A stretch of DNA of 64,000 bases from Oscillospiraceae bacterium (GTDB lineage Bacteria > Bacillota > Clostridia > Oscillospirales > Oscillospiraceae). Of this stretch, positions 8,424 to 17,415 are shown piece after piece. A program made the position numbers and the translations under genes. Below the pieces are notes generated by a model. That model was given only the letters and a program-made list of their open reading frames with translations, was not told where the DNA came from and made no database searches. Position 1 is the first letter of the stretch. The number at the start of each line of letters is the position of its first letter. Where the stretch lies: assembly GCA_021770845.1 (NCBI GenBank), contig JAETQF010000002.1:62001-126000 (forward strand). The letters are read 5' to 3'.

Positions 8424-8813
8424 TTAAAAATCTTCGCAGCCCTTGCACAGGCCGCGGATGACGAACTCACAGCGTTCCGCCGTGAATCCGTATTGCACGC
8501 CCAGCCGCTCCACGCAGCCCTCCCCCGGCGAGAGCCGGGGCAGATCCGCGACGCGGCCGCAGCGGTTGCAAATAAAGTGGGAATGGGGACGGGTGTGCCC
8601 GTCGTACCGCTCCTGGCCGTTCACCGTCCCCACCCGCAGCGCCAGACCCTGCTCGCACAGCTGGGCCAGATTGCGGTAGACGGTGGCCAGACTCAGGTCG
8701 GGATAGTCCGGCTTTAGGGCGCGGTATACCTGCTCCGCCGAGGGGTGCTGGTCGGTACCCCGGAGCAGGGCGAGCATGGCGTCCCGTTTTTTGCTCTGTC
8801 GGACAATCGCCAT
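8424..8813 (-). CDS. perR: Peroxide-responsive Fur-family repressor, PerR-like
   Basis: This 129-residue Fur-family protein has an N-terminal winged helix (HPSAEQVYRALKPDYPDLSLATVYRNL) and a C-terminal dimerisation domain. The regulatory metal ligands expected for PerR are all present: His in HPSAEQ, Asp in RYDG, HSH, and the Asp of RVADL that separates PerR from Fur (which has Glu). Structural zinc CxxC pairs are CNRC and CKGC. Oxidation of the regulatory-site His by iron and peroxide would release DNA. The start is ATG 8813; the open frame upstream is only read-through of GC-rich DNA antisense to nothing conserved. Autoregulation is indicated by the operator at 8844-8868. Confidence 0.93.
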   Translation of the reverse strand: MAIVRQSKKRDAMLALLRGTDQHPSAEQVYRALKPDYPDLSLATVYRNLAQLCEQGLALRVGTVNGQERYDGHTRPHSHFICNRCGRVADLPRLSPGEGCVERLGVQYGFTAERCEFVIRGLCKGCEDF

Positions 8814-8843
8814 AAAAACAAATCCTTGTGGTTTTGGTGAGAG

Positions 8844-8868
8844 CTTAATAGGAATCATTCCTGTTAAG
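8844..8868. promoter_or_regulatory. PerR/Fur box
   Basis: A 25-bp palindrome has arms CTTAATAGGAAT and ATTCCTGTTAAG around a central C, with one mismatch between arms. It starts 31 bp upstream of perR and immediately after the -10 element, so bound repressor would block initiation. Confidence 0.88.
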
Positions 8869-8869
8869 G

Positions 8870-8898
8870 ATAGTACCACAAGCCGGGGCGTTTGTAAA
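8870..8898 (-). promoter_or_regulatory. Promoter of perR-rbr
   Basis: On the minus strand TTTACA (8898-8893) and TACTAT (8875-8870) are separated by 17 bp. The -10 abuts the PerR box. Confidence 0.8.
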
Positions 8899-8953
8899 GC
8901 CTTTTTTTCAAAAAAATAGAAAAAATTTTGCCTCCCAAGGGAATCCGTGCCGC

Positions 8954-9850
8954 TCACTCCAGCAGCATCACCAGATCGTCCAGGCTGAGGGAGGGATTCA
9001 GCGCCAGGCTCACCGCGTAGCCCAGCACCTTTCCCATGTCGGCCACCCGCTGATCCACCTCCCGGGGGGTGACGAAGAACTCCTCCCCGCCCGGCAGATC
9101 CCCCCGATCCGTCCCGGTGTGCCCCGCCCGCTCCAGCAGATCCAGGGCCAGGGTGGCCCCGTCCACCACCGTGGGCACCCCCACCGTCAGCACCGGCACC
9201 CCCAGGGTCTCCCGGTTCAGGGGCCGGCGGTGGTTGCCCACGCCGGAGCCGGGGATCACCCCGGTGTCCGACAACTGCACCGTCCGGCACAGCCGATCCA
9301 GCGAGCGGGAGGCCAGGGCGTCCACCGCCACCACGCAGGCGGGCCGCAGCTCCCCCGCCAGCGCCTGGGCGATGAGACTGCTCTCCAGCCCGGTGGAGGC
9401 CAGCACCCCCGGGGCCGCCGCCGCCACCGGCCGCAGGTGGCCGAAGTGCTCCGGGATGTTCTCCACCAGGTGCCGGGTCACCAGCAGGTGATCCACTGCG
9501 AAAGGGCCGATGAGGTCGGGGGTCACCGTCCGGCTGCCCAGGCCCATCACCAGGGCGGGGCCGGAGGGGGGCAGCAGGGGCCGCAGCTCCGCCGCCACCG
9601 CCCCCACCGCCCGGGCGAAGGCCCCCTCCTCCCGGCGGAGCAGCCCGTCCAGCTCGATGGTGATATACATACCCTCCGGCTTGCCCAGGGCCTGGGCCCC
9701 CTCCGGGCTCTCGATGGAGACGGCGCTGACCTGGAAGCCGTCCCGCTCCCGCTCCTCCCCCCGGACGCCGGACAGGGCGGCGGCGTCCTTGGCCCCCTCC
9801 TGCCAGAGCTGGTGGGCCTCCACCGCCAGATCGGTGCGGCGCTGTGTCAT
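8954..9850 (-). CDS. gpr: Spore germination protease
   Basis: This 298-residue protein is the GPR endopeptidase, made in the forespore as a zymogen and activated to degrade small acid-soluble spore proteins at germination. Family features are the N-terminal TDLAVEA sequence, which resembles the SASP-like self-cleavage site, the GLGSRTVTPDLIGP loop and the VVAVDALASRS loop. The last two carry the two conserved aspartates of this HybD-like aspartic fold. VIPGSGVGNHRRPLN is also typical. Length is a little short of the Bacillus enzyme (about 370) but usual for this group of Clostridia. It shows that the organism sporulates. It is divergent from rpsT, as in many Firmicutes. Confidence 0.96.
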   Translation of the reverse strand: MTQRRTDLAVEAHQLWQEGAKDAAALSGVRGEERERDGFQVSAVSIESPEGAQALGKPEGMYITIELDGLLRREEGAFARAVGAVAAELRPLLPPSGPALVMGLGSRTVTPDLIGPFAVDHLLVTRHLVENIPEHFGHLRPVAAAAPGVLASTGLESSLIAQALAGELRPACVVAVDALASRSLDRLCRTVQLSDTGVIPGSGVGNHRRPLNRETLGVPVLTVGVPTVVDGATLALDLLERAGHTGTDRGDLPGGEEFFVTPREVDQRVADMGKVLGYAVSLALNPSLSLDDLVMLLE

Positions 9851-9950
9851 AAAAACTCCCCCTTCGACCCAATATCTTGTGGCATTCTGCGGCTTATGGG
9901 GCTATTTTCTGCGGCGGCAAACTTTCTATGCGAAAAAGTGAAAAAAGGTG

Positions 9951-9979
9951 TTGCAATTTTTTTCTCTTAATGTTAAAAT
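9951..9979 (+). promoter_or_regulatory. rpsT promoter
   Basis: TTGCAA (9951-9956) and TAAAAT (9974-9979) are spaced by 17 bp in an AT-rich patch upstream of rpsT. Confidence 0.75.
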
Positions 9980-10039
9980 ACATATCTGCGGCGGCAAACC
10001 GCCGTAATCATGATGAAAAAATCGGAGGAGGTGTTTGGT

Positions 10040-10303
10040 TTGCCCAATATCAAGTCTGCCAAGAAGCGCGTCCTGGTGAACGCCACCAAGGCCGCCCAGA
10101 ACAAGGCGCAGAAGTCCGCCCTCAAGACCCAGCTGAAGAAGTTTGAGGCCGCGGTGGCCGGCGGCAACCGCAGCGAGGCCGATGCCGCGTATAAGGTGGC
10201 CGTCAAGGCTGTGGATCAGGCTGCCGCTAAGGGCCTGCTGCACAGCAACAACGCTGCCAACAAAAAGAGCGCCATGACCCTGAAGCTGAACAAGCTGGCC
10301 TGA
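10040..10303 (+). CDS. rpsT: 30S ribosomal protein S20
   Basis: This 87-residue basic protein matches S20 over its full length (PNIKSAKKRVLVNATKAAQNK at the start and LLHSNNAANKKSAMT at the end). I place the start at TTG 10040: it yields the conserved MPNIKSAKKRV N-terminus and lies 9 bp after GGAGGAGG, whereas the ATGs at 10010/10013 would lie upstream of that ribosome site and add ten non-conserved residues. S20 is an early-assembling protein that binds 16S rRNA. Confidence 0.96.
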   Translation: MPNIKSAKKRVLVNATKAAQNKAQKSALKTQLKKFEAAVAGGNRSEADAAYKVAVKAVDQAAAKGLLHSNNAANKKSAMTLKLNKLA

Positions 10304-10326
10304 AGCGCGCGCTTCTCAAGCAAATG

Positions 10327-10361
10327 AAAAAGCCGTCTGCCATCCGGCAGACGGCTTTTTT
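10327..10361 (+). terminator. rpsT terminator
   Basis: GCCGTCTGCC pairs with GGCAGACGGC across ATCC and is followed by TTTTTT, 24 bp after the rpsT stop. Confidence 0.92.
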
Positions 10362-10376
10362 GCCCCCCGGCCAAAA

Positions 10377-10400
10377 GCGCCCCCGCGGCGGCGGGGGCGC
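10377..10400 (-). terminator. pta terminator
   Basis: On the minus strand a 10-bp stem (GCGCCCCCGC) is followed by TTTT, 30 bp after the pta stop. Confidence 0.7.
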
Positions 10401-10429
10401 AAAGAGCGCAGAGGCTATGTACGGCCCGT

Positions 10430-11407
10430 TTATTCCGCCAGGGCGGCGGTGATGATGGCCATGGAGTAGACCTCCAGGGCGTTGCAGCCCCGGGACAGGT
10501 CGTTGATGGGGGCGTTCAGGCCCAGCAGGATGGGGCCGTAGGCGTCGAAGTTGCCCATGCGCTGGGCGATCTTGTAGCCGATGTTGCCGGAGGTGATCTC
10601 CGGGAAGATGAAGGTGTTGGCGTAGCCCGCCACCGGGGAGCCGGGGAACTTCAGCTGGCCCACCGAGGGGCTGACGGCGGCGTCGAACTGGATCTCGCCG
10701 TCCACGGGGAAGTCCAGCATCATATCCTGGAGCCGCTTGGTGGCGTTGCGCATCTTGTCCACCACGGGGCCCTTGCCGGAGCCGTTGGTGGAGTAGCTGA
10801 GCATGGCCACCTTGGGATCCACGCCGAAGATGCGGGCGCACTTGGCCACCTCCTGGGTGATCTCGATGAGCTCGTCCTCGCTGGGGTCAATGTTGATGGC
10901 GCAGTCGCCCATGGCCAGCACCTGGTTGCCGCCGGTGGCGAAGGGCCGCACCAAAATAAAGCAGGAGGACACGATCTTGTTGCCCGGCTTGGTCTTGACA
11001 AGCTGGAGGGCGGGGCGCACGGTGTCGGCGGTGGAGTAGGTGGCGCCGCCCAGCAGGCAGTCCGCCTTGCCCATGGCCACCAGCATGGTGCCGAAGTAGT
11101 TGGCGCGGCTCAGGGCCTCCCGGCACTCGTCGGCGGTCATCTTGCCACGGCGCAGCTCCACCATCTTCTCCACCATCTCGTCCATGCCCTCATAGGTGGC
11201 GGGATCCAGCACCTGGACGTTCTGCACGTTGAGGCACTCCCGCTCGGCGGCGGCCAGAACCTCCTCCTTGTTGCCGATGAGGATGGGGGTGAGGAAGGTG
11301 CCGGACAGCAGGCGGGCGGACGCCTCCAGAATGCGGGGATCGGAGCCCTCGGTGAACACGATGGTCTTGGGGTTGTGCTTCAGCTTTTGAATCAGTTTTC
11401 GGAACAT
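10430..11407 (-). CDS. pta: Phosphate acetyltransferase
   Basis: This 325-residue protein is the short, single-domain form usual in Firmicutes. It converts acetyl-CoA and phosphate to acetyl phosphate and CoA; with acetate kinase (not in this window) it makes ATP and acetate. Recognisable segments are KTIVFTEGSDPRILEASARL near the start, LLGGATYSTADTVRPALQ, VLAMGDCAINIDPSEDEL and the C-terminal PGSPVAGYANTFIFPEI and GPILLGLNAPINDLSRG. I chose ATG 11407, preceded by GGGAGG, over an upstream in-frame codon at 11491 that would add 28 unrelated residues. It appears monocistronic. Confidence 0.96.
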   Translation of the reverse strand: MFRKLIQKLKHNPKTIVFTEGSDPRILEASARLLSGTFLTPILIGNKEEVLAAAERECLNVQNVQVLDPATYEGMDEMVEKMVELRRGKMTADECREALSRANYFGTMLVAMGKADCLLGGATYSTADTVRPALQLVKTKPGNKIVSSCFILVRPFATGGNQVLAMGDCAINIDPSEDELIEITQEVAKCARIFGVDPKVAMLSYSTNGSGKGPVVDKMRNATKRLQDMMLDFPVDGEIQFDAAVSPSVGQLKFPGSPVAGYANTFIFPEITSGNIGYKIAQRMGNFDAYGPILLGLNAPINDLSRGCNALEVYSMAIITAALAE

Positions 11408-11462
11408 AGTTGTTACCTCCCAGTCAGGTTTGCCGGCGCGGCGTAAAAACCGCTTTGAACAT

Positions 11463-11491
11463 AATGTATCACCGTTCCCCCCATTTTTCAA
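11463..11491 (-). promoter_or_regulatory. Putative pta promoter
   Basis: On the minus strand TTGAAA and TACATT are separated by 17 bp, 56 bp upstream of the pta start. Confidence 0.5.
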
Positions 11492-11589
11492 GGGGGAGCA
11501 CGGAGATTTTCACAGATACCGTGCTCAGGGGCGGGCGCCCCGGCCGCCGCCGCAAAAAAGTTTTGACGGGGCAAGATGGCAAAACACCC

Positions 11590-11618
11590 TTTACAAACCG
11601 TTTTTTCGTGGGTATACT
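11590..11618 (+). promoter_or_regulatory. Promoter of the XRE-MBOAT operon
   Basis: TTTACA and TATACT are separated by exactly 17 bp. The leader to the XRE start is about 155 nt and shows no strong structure. The rest of 11408-11778 holds only the two divergent promoters. Confidence 0.7.
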
Positions 11619-11778
11619 ATACCTGCTGTACTTGGGCGGCCTGTGCCCTGCCGACCCATTCTGACGCCGCCCGGTTCCGCCGGACGGACCCTATGATGAG
11701 GAATCGCTGGAACGTCCCACGCGCACGGATCTGTCCCGCCCTTCCTCGATGAGATTTACAAGAGGGGGAACGAAAGAC

Positions 11779-12483
11779 ATGACAAATCCGGATTTTGCGC
11801 GCACCCTTTCCCTGCTGCGGCAGGAGAAGGGCATCTCCCAGCGGCAGGCCGCCAAGGCCCTGGGCATCTCCCAGGCCCTGCTGTCCCACTACGAGAACGG
11901 GGCCCGGGAGCCCGGCCTGGTCTTTGTGGGCAAGGCCTGTGACTTCTATAATGTGTCCGCCGACTTCCTGCTGGGCCGCACCCTCAGCCGGGACGGCACC
12001 ACCATCCTGGACGCGGACACCCTCTACGACGTGTCCGACGAGCGGGACAACGTGCTGCGGGGCTCGGTGCTGGCCACCCTGTCCAAGAAGCTGGTGGTGA
12101 ACTCGGTGGGCCTGCTGTTCGACCTGCTCAGCCGGCTGGGCAACAAGAACGCCATCCGGGCGGCGGCCAACTACCTGTCCACCACCGTCTACATCCTGTT
12201 CCGGCATCTCCACCGGGCGGGGCCCAACGGGGAGGAGGACATCTTCTCCGTGCCCGACGCCTGGTTTGTGGCGGGGCTGCCCCGGTCGGACATGATCATG
12301 AGCGAGGCCCAGTACGCCCAGGCCCTGAGCAGCCCCGGCAAGGGGGCCCAGTTCCCGCCCATGGATCACGCCTCCATGAAGGAGGCCTACCCGGGCACCT
12401 ACCAGTCCCTGCTCCAGATCGTCCACACCTGCGGGGAGCGGCTCAACGGGGAGATGTCCGATCATCTGGAAAACGTCAAGTAG
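11779..12483 (+). CDS. XRE-family transcriptional regulator with C-terminal domain
   Basis: This 234-residue protein begins with a Cro/CI helix-turn-helix (FARTLSLLRQEKGISQRQAAKALGISQALLSHYENGAREPG, residues 5-45, then SADFLLGRT). A C-terminal region of about 160 residues of unknown fold follows, predicted helical with an NAIRAAANYLSTTVYILFRHL stretch. It has no membrane segment. ATG 11779 follows GAGGGGG. The gene is 42 bp upstream of an MBOAT acyltransferase and probably regulates or is co-expressed with that cell-surface acylation operon. Unlike the three small XRE genes elsewhere in the window it has host-like GC content and a second domain. Confidence 0.85.
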   Translation: MTNPDFARTLSLLRQEKGISQRQAAKALGISQALLSHYENGAREPGLVFVGKACDFYNVSADFLLGRTLSRDGTTILDADTLYDVSDERDNVLRGSVLATLSKKLVVNSVGLLFDLLSRLGNKNAIRAAANYLSTTVYILFRHLHRAGPNGEEDIFSVPDAWFVAGLPRSDMIMSEAQYAQALSSPGKGAQFPPMDHASMKEAYPGTYQSLLQIVHTCGERLNGEMSDHLENVK

Positions 12484-12525
12484 GGTGCGCGCCCGCAGCG
12501 GAACCCCAAAGAGGGAGGCGGATCG

Positions 12526-13974
12526 GTGAACGTCCAGAGCCATCTGTTTGTGCTGGTCTACCTGCCCGCCCTGCTCCTCCTGTGGCGGGCGGTCAACGCC
12601 CGGGCGGGGAACCGGTGGGCCCGGGTGTGCCTGCTGGGCGGGGGCGTGCTGTTCTGCGGCTGGGGCGCCCCCCTGTCCCTGCTGGTGCTGGCGGGGGAAG
12701 GGGCGGTGAGCTGGCTGCTGGGCCGCCGGATCGCCCGGGGCGATCCCCATAAAAAGGCCCTGCTGTGGGCGGGGGCCGCGCTGCCGCTCTCGGTGCTGGC
12801 CTTCTTCAAATACACCGGCTTCGCCCTGTCCCTCACCCCGCTGGAGGGGCTGTTCACGCCCCCGGCGGGGCTGATGCCCCTGGGGCTGTCCTTCCTCACC
12901 TTCCAGCAGATCCTCTGGCTGCGGGACTGCTATGACGGGCAGATCCCGGAGGAGGTCACCCCTCTGGACTACGCCTGCTGCCTCACCTTCTTCGCCACCG
13001 CCACCTGCGGGCCCATCACCCGGATCGGGGAGCTGGCCCCCCAGCTGCGCAGGCCCGCCCCCTTCTCCTGGGACGGGCTGTCGGCGGGGCTGTACTGCTT
13101 CGCCCTGGGGCTGGGCAAGAAGGTGCTCCTGGCGGCCATGTTCGCCAACGGGGCGGACTACGGCTACGCCAACCTGGGCACGCTCTCCCCGGCGGACTGC
13201 GCGCTGACCATCTTGTGCTATACCCTGCAAATCTATTTCGACTTCTCCGGCTACTGCGACATGGCCCACGGCATGGCCAAGATGATGGGCATCGCCCTGC
13301 CGGTGAACTTCAACAGCCCCTACCAGGCCCTGTCGCCGCGGGACTTCTGGGGCCGGTGGCACATCACCCTGTCCCGGTTCTTCCGCCGGTGCGTGTACAT
13401 CCCCCTGGGGGGGAGCCGGAGGGGGATGGCCGTCACCTGCCGGAACCTCCTGATCGTGTTCCTGCTGTCCGGCCTGTGGCACGGGGCGGGGTGGGGCTTC
13501 CTGATCTGGGGGGCCCTCCACGGCCTGGCCATGGTGCTCCAGCGGCTGCTCAAGGGCAGGGTGACCCTGCCCCGGCCGGTGGCGTGGCTGCTCACCTTCC
13601 TGTTTGTCAATCTGGCCTGGGTGTTTTTCCGGGCGGGGACGGTGGGGCAGGCCCTGGCCCTTCTGGGCGGGCTGTTTGGCCCCGGCTGGGCCCTGCCGTC
13701 GCCGGAGCTTGCCGCCGCCCTGCCCCTGACGGCGGCGGGGGAAGCCCTGGCCTTCCTCCAGCGGGTGATCGCCCCGGGGGGAAGGCTGTTCCGCTGCTGG
13801 ATCCCGCTGCTGCTCCTGCCGGTGGGGCTGGCGCTGCTGGCCTGCCCCAACCCCACGGCTCAGGCGGAAAACTTCCGGCCCACGGCAGGGCGGGCGGCGT
13901 TGTGCGCGGCCTGTCTGGCGGCGTCGGTGCTGTTTCTGTCCGGGGTGGATACCTTTATCTATGCTAACTTTTAG
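12526..13974 (+). CDS. MBOAT-family membrane O-acyltransferase
   Basis: This 482-residue protein has about ten membrane segments and resembles AlgI/DltB-type O-acyltransferases. These pass acyl groups (usually acetyl) across the membrane to extracellular polysaccharide or teichoic acid. The DFWGRWHITLSRFFRRCVYIPLGGSRRG segment and LLSGLWHGAGWGFLIWGALHGLAM, with the catalytic His of the family, are clear. The start is GTG 12526 after GGGAGGCGG. It is in an operon between an XRE regulator and an SGNH-like protein (14012). The polysaccharide substrate cannot be told from the sequence. Confidence 0.93.
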   Translation: MNVQSHLFVLVYLPALLLLWRAVNARAGNRWARVCLLGGGVLFCGWGAPLSLLVLAGEGAVSWLLGRRIARGDPHKKALLWAGAALPLSVLAFFKYTGFALSLTPLEGLFTPPAGLMPLGLSFLTFQQILWLRDCYDGQIPEEVTPLDYACCLTFFATATCGPITRIGELAPQLRRPAPFSWDGLSAGLYCFALGLGKKVLLAAMFANGADYGYANLGTLSPADCALTILCYTLQIYFDFSGYCDMAHGMAKMMGIALPVNFNSPYQALSPRDFWGRWHITLSRFFRRCVYIPLGGSRRGMAVTCRNLLIVFLLSGLWHGAGWGFLIWGALHGLAMVLQRLLKGRVTLPRPVAWLLTFLFVNLAWVFFRAGTVGQALALLGGLFGPGWALPSPELAAALPLTAAGEALAFLQRVIAPGGRLFRCWIPLLLLPVGLALLACPNPTAQAENFRPTAGRAALCAACLAASVLFLSGVDTFIYANF

Positions 13975-14011
13975 GAAGTACCTTGTCAGGACAACGGGAA
14001 AGGGGGCGCCC

Positions 14012-15043
14012 GTGAAGGCGAAACGGTTTTTCATCGGGGCGCTGCTGGCGGCGGGGACGGTGCTGGCCGCCTGCGCCGGGCTGGTGGCCTGGACGGATCC
14101 CCTGCTGTCCGCCGGGACGCTGGAGGAGGGGGACACGGCCCTCTTTGTCAACGAGCGGTACGAGGCGGCGGGGCTGATCCGCCGGCAGGACTACCGCAAC
14201 CTGGTGATGGGCACGTCGCTGGCGGCCAACTTCCGGGCCTCCTGGTTCACCCAGGGGCTGGGCGGCGGGACGCTGAAGGTCACCTTCCCCGACGGGCGGC
14301 TCAGCGAGTTTGACACGGCGCTGGAGCTGGCCTGCCGCACCCACGGCGACCCCGAGCGGGTCTACTTCGGCCTGGATCCCAATATCCTGATCCGGGCGGA
14401 TCAGAGCTCGGAGCTGCCGGACTACCTCTACAACGACAACCCGCTGGACGACATCCAGCTCTACCTCAACGCCGAGAGCCTGGCCCTGGCGGTGAAATCC
14501 CTGCTGCGGGGGGAGGAGGCCAAGACCACCCTGGACGAGGCCTACACCTGGGACAAAACCCACTATTTTGCCCGGGAGACCGCCCTGGCGGGCTACCCCA
14601 GGCCGGAGCCCACGGGGCAGCTCCTGCCCGCGGACGCCTTTCTGGACGCCGCCCGGGCCAACGTGGCGGTGATCCGGGGCTGGGCGGAGGCCCACCCGGA
14701 CACGCAATTCATCGTGTGGTTCCCGCCCTACAGCGTGCTGTACTGGGATCAGATGGAGCGGCTGGGCCGTACGGAGGCGGTGCTGTCCGCCGTGGAATAC
14801 GCCTGGGAGGAGCTGCTGAAGTGCCCCAACATCCAAGTGGCCAGCTTCCTCAACGCCCAGACGTACACCACCAACCTGGACAACTACGCCGACCACATCC
14901 ACTGCTCCTCCGCCGTCACCCGTTGGATGGCCGGGGAGATGATGGCGGGCCGGTGGCGGATCTGGCCCGGCTCCTGCCACAGCCAGATGGACGAGCTGCG
15001 GCAGTTCGTGACCGGGTACGACTATGACGCCATTTTTGAGTAG
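14012..15043 (+). CDS. SGNH/DltD-like membrane-anchored acyltransfer partner of the MBOAT protein
   Basis: The protein has 343 residues with one N-terminal membrane anchor (RFFIGALLAAGTVLAACAGLVAW) and an extracytoplasmic domain. NLVMGTSLAANF resembles the nucleophile loop of AlgX/DltD-like SGNH proteins, and DNYADHIHCSSAV near the C-terminus resembles the D-x-x-H motif. Such proteins accept the acyl group from an MBOAT partner or load it on the polymer. GTG 14012 is chosen because AAAGGGGG precedes it and it starts directly at the anchor. An ATG at 13961 overlapping the MBOAT gene is the alternative. The proposed catalytic residues are inferred from motif positions, not from alignment. Confidence 0.8.
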   Translation: MKAKRFFIGALLAAGTVLAACAGLVAWTDPLLSAGTLEEGDTALFVNERYEAAGLIRRQDYRNLVMGTSLAANFRASWFTQGLGGGTLKVTFPDGRLSEFDTALELACRTHGDPERVYFGLDPNILIRADQSSELPDYLYNDNPLDDIQLYLNAESLALAVKSLLRGEEAKTTLDEAYTWDKTHYFARETALAGYPRPEPTGQLLPADAFLDAARANVAVIRGWAEAHPDTQFIVWFPPYSVLYWDQMERLGRTEAVLSAVEYAWEELLKCPNIQVASFLNAQTYTTNLDNYADHIHCSSAVTRWMAGEMMAGRWRIWPGSCHSQMDELRQFVTGYDYDAIFE

Positions 15044-15079
15044 GGCGGCGGGGATGGAGTTCCCCATGGAGGTTTCTTT

Positions 15080-16891
15080 ATGACTGAGCAATCAAAAATC
15101 CGGAACTTTTCTATTATTGCCCACATTGATCACGGCAAATCCACCCTGTCCGACCGGATGATTGAGATCTGCGGCGCGGTGGAGCAGCGGCAGATGGCCT
15201 CCCAGCTGCTGGACAACATGGATCTGGAGCGGGAGCGGGGCATCACCATCAAGGCCCGGGCCGTCCGCATGGACTACAAGGCCCAGGACGGGGAGACCTA
15301 CTGCCTCAACCTCATTGACACCCCGGGCCATGTGGACTTCAACTACGAGGTGAGCCGCTCCCTGGCGGCCTGCGAGGGGGCGGTGCTGGTGGTGGACGCC
15401 GCCCAGGGGGTGGAGGCCCAGACCCTGGCCAACACCTATCTGGCCCTGGAGCACGACCTGGAGATCCGGCCGGTGCTCAACAAGATCGACCTGCCCGCCG
15501 CCGACCCCCAGCGGGTGAAGCACGAGATCGAGGACATCATCGGCCTGCCCGCCCTGGACGCGCCGGAGATCTCCGCCAAGCAGGGGATCAACATCCCGGC
15601 GGTGCTGGAGGACATCGTACACAACATCCCCGCCCCCGCCGGCGACCCGTCCGCGCCCCTGAAGGCTCTCATCTTCGACAGCCAGTACGACCCCTATCTG
15701 GGGGTCATCGTCTACTTCCGCATCATGGAGGGCGCCCTGCGCCCGGGGATGCAGGTACGCCTCATGGCCTCCGGGGCCCAGTACACCGTGCTGGACTGCG
15801 GCTACCTGCGCCCACTGGGCATGGACAGCGCCCCCAAGCTGTCCGCCGGGGAGGTGGGCTGGTTCACCGCCTCCATCAAAAACGTGAAGGACACCCGGGT
15901 GGGCGACACCATCACCGAGGCCGCACGGCCCACCGCCGAACCCCTCCCCGGCTACCGCCCCGCCCAGCCCATGGTGTACTGCGGCGTGTACACCGAGGAC
16001 GGCAGCAAATACCCCGACCTGCGGGACGCGCTGGAGAAGCTGCAGCTCAACGACGCCTCTTTGTCCTTTGAGCCCGAGTCCTCCGTGGCCCTGGGCTTCG
16101 GCTTCCGGTGCGGCTTTTTGGGGATGCTCCACATGGAGATCATCCAGGAGCGGCTGGAGCGGGAATTCGATCTCGACCTCATCACCACATTACCCTCCGT
16201 TATCTACGAGGTGACGAAAACGGACGGGACTGTGGTGCGGGTGGACAACCCCCACAACTACCCCGACCCCGGCTCCATCAAGCAGGCCATGGAGCCCTAC
16301 GCCGCCGTGTCCATCATCACCCCGCCGGACTATGTGGGGGCCATCATGCCCCTGTGCCAGGATCGCCGGGGGGAGTACAAGGATATGCAGTATCTGGACA
16401 CCAACCTGGTGGAGATCCGGTATCTCATGCCGCTGAACGAGATCATCTACGACTTTTTCGACACGCTGAAGGCCAAAACCCGGGGCTACGCCTCCCTGGA
16501 CTATGAGCTGGACGAATACCGGCCGTCGGATCTGGTGAAAGTAGATCTGCTGCTCAACGGCGACCAGGTGGACGCGCTGTCCTTCATCGCCCACCGGGAG
16601 AAGGCGTACAAGCGGGCGCGGCGGATCTGCGAGAAGCTGAAGCAAAACATCCCCCGCCAGATGTTCGAGGTGCCGATACAGGCGGCCATCGGCGGCAAGG
16701 TCATCGCCCGGGAGACGCTGAAGGCCCTGCGCAAGGACGTGCTGGCCAAGTGCTACGGCGGCGACATAACCCGAAAGAAAAAACTGCTGGAGAAGCAGAA
16801 GGAAGGCAAAAAGAAAATGCGCTCCCTGGGCACGGTGCAGATGCCTACCGAGGCATTTATGGCCGTCCTCAAGATTGACGACGAGGGGTGA
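15080..16891 (+). CDS. lepA: Elongation factor 4 (back-translocating GTPase)
   Basis: This 603-residue protein is full-length LepA. GTPase motifs are AHIDHGKST (G1), DTPGHVDF (G3) and NKIDLP (G4), followed by EF-G-like domains and the LepA-specific C-terminal domain ([39 protein letters not shown]). It binds ribosomes and can reverse translocation under stress. The start is ATG 15080 after GGAGG, 36 bp behind the SGNH-like gene. It is followed by the repeat-rich accessory region. Confidence 0.98.
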   Translation: MTEQSKIRNFSIIAHIDHGKSTLSDRMIEICGAVEQRQMASQLLDNMDLERERGITIKARAVRMDYKAQDGETYCLNLIDTPGHVDFNYEVSRSLAACEGAVLVVDAAQGVEAQTLANTYLALEHDLEIRPVLNKIDLPAADPQRVKHEIEDIIGLPALDAPEISAKQGINIPAVLEDIVHNIPAPAGDPSAPLKALIFDSQYDPYLGVIVYFRIMEGALRPGMQVRLMASGAQYTVLDCGYLRPLGMDSAPKLSAGEVGWFTASIKNVKDTRVGDTITEAARPTAEPLPGYRPAQPMVYCGVYTEDGSKYPDLRDALEKLQLNDASLSFEPESSVALGFGFRCGFLGMLHMEIIQERLEREFDLDLITTLPSVIYEVTKTDGTVVRVDNPHNYPDPGSIKQAMEPYAAVSIITPPDYVGAIMPLCQDRRGEYKDMQYLDTNLVEIRYLMPLNEIIYDFFDTLKAKTRGYASLDYELDEYRPSDLVKVDLLLNGDQVDALSFIAHREKAYKRARRICEKLKQNIPRQMFEVPIQAAIGGKVIARETLKALRKDVLAKCYGGDITRKKKLLEKQKEGKKKMRSLGTVQMPTEAFMAVLKIDDEG

Positions 16892-16970
16892 ACCCCTCAT
16901 GCACCCCCGCCCCTGCGGGGGCCCCTGGCAAGGGGGGTTCCCCTTCCTGGATCCCGGGTGGCCCCGGGGG

Positions 16971-17410
16971 GCGCCGCTCCGCGGGGGGTTACTTTCTCTC
17001 GCGCGAGAGAAAGTAACCAAAGAGCGCGCTTAGGGGGACGCCTCCGAGTGGAGACGGCCCAAAGGGCGGGCCATCTCCACAGTCGGCTTTCCCCCTAAGA
17101 ACCCCCTTTTAAGGTCAAGGGCACGCCGATTTTGGGTGGCGGGGGAGTGACCGGCGCTTGCCCTCTGGACTGGTGTCATCCCCATTGGTGCTGCCGCCCG
17201 TGTGTGGGGACTGCCCCTGGGTGGTTCCCTCGGTTGGCGCCTGAGTGGTGCGGCGGACGTTCGGGGCGGTGGGAAGGGCACCGTCGATTTCGAGTGGCGG
17301 GAGAGTGACCGGCGTTTGCCCTCTGGACTGGTGTCATCCTCATTGGTGCTGCCGCCCGTGTGTGGGGACTGCCCCTGGGTGGTTCCCTCGGTTGGCGCCT
17401 GAGTTGTGCG
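16971..17410 (-). repeat. Composite structured repeat, copy A (left arm of island 2)
   Basis: In the minus orientation this has the same order as copies B and D: conserved tail, a long CTTAGGGGG/CCCCCTAAG hairpin with a variable inner stem (17029-17099), then a perfect 32-bp palindrome at 16987-17018 (arm GGTTACTTTCTCTCGC). Its outer 55 bp closely match the reverse complement of the outer end of copy B. It includes a tandem duplication of the tail (17118-17410). It fills the 524-bp gap after lepA. Confidence 0.85.
17118..17410. repeat. Tandem direct repeat within copy A
   Basis: Two units of about 133 bp (17118-17250 and 17275-17410) start with AGGGCAC and share a nearly identical core from GAGTGACCGGCG to GGTTGGCGCCTGAGT. 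A third, diverged core is at 20953-21055 in copy C. Confidence 0.88.
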
Positions 17411-17415
17411 GGGGT

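Noticed and set aside
8424-9872. 482-codon frame that would join perR to sequence overlapping gpr
   Set aside because: The extra N-terminal part is Gly/Pro-rich antisense-type sequence crossing the promoter and PerR box; the real start is 8813.
11617-14151. 844-codon minus frame opposite the XRE and MBOAT genes
   Set aside because: Low-complexity Gln/Arg/Pro/Gly composition and no motifs; the plus-strand genes are recognised families.
16971-17402. Short ORFs within the structured repeats (FLLVQKVTK/YFLSRERK-type peptides)
   Set aside because: They are translations of hairpin DNA seen in several copies with different frames, not conserved proteins; only the overlap with the metallophosphoesterase is counted.
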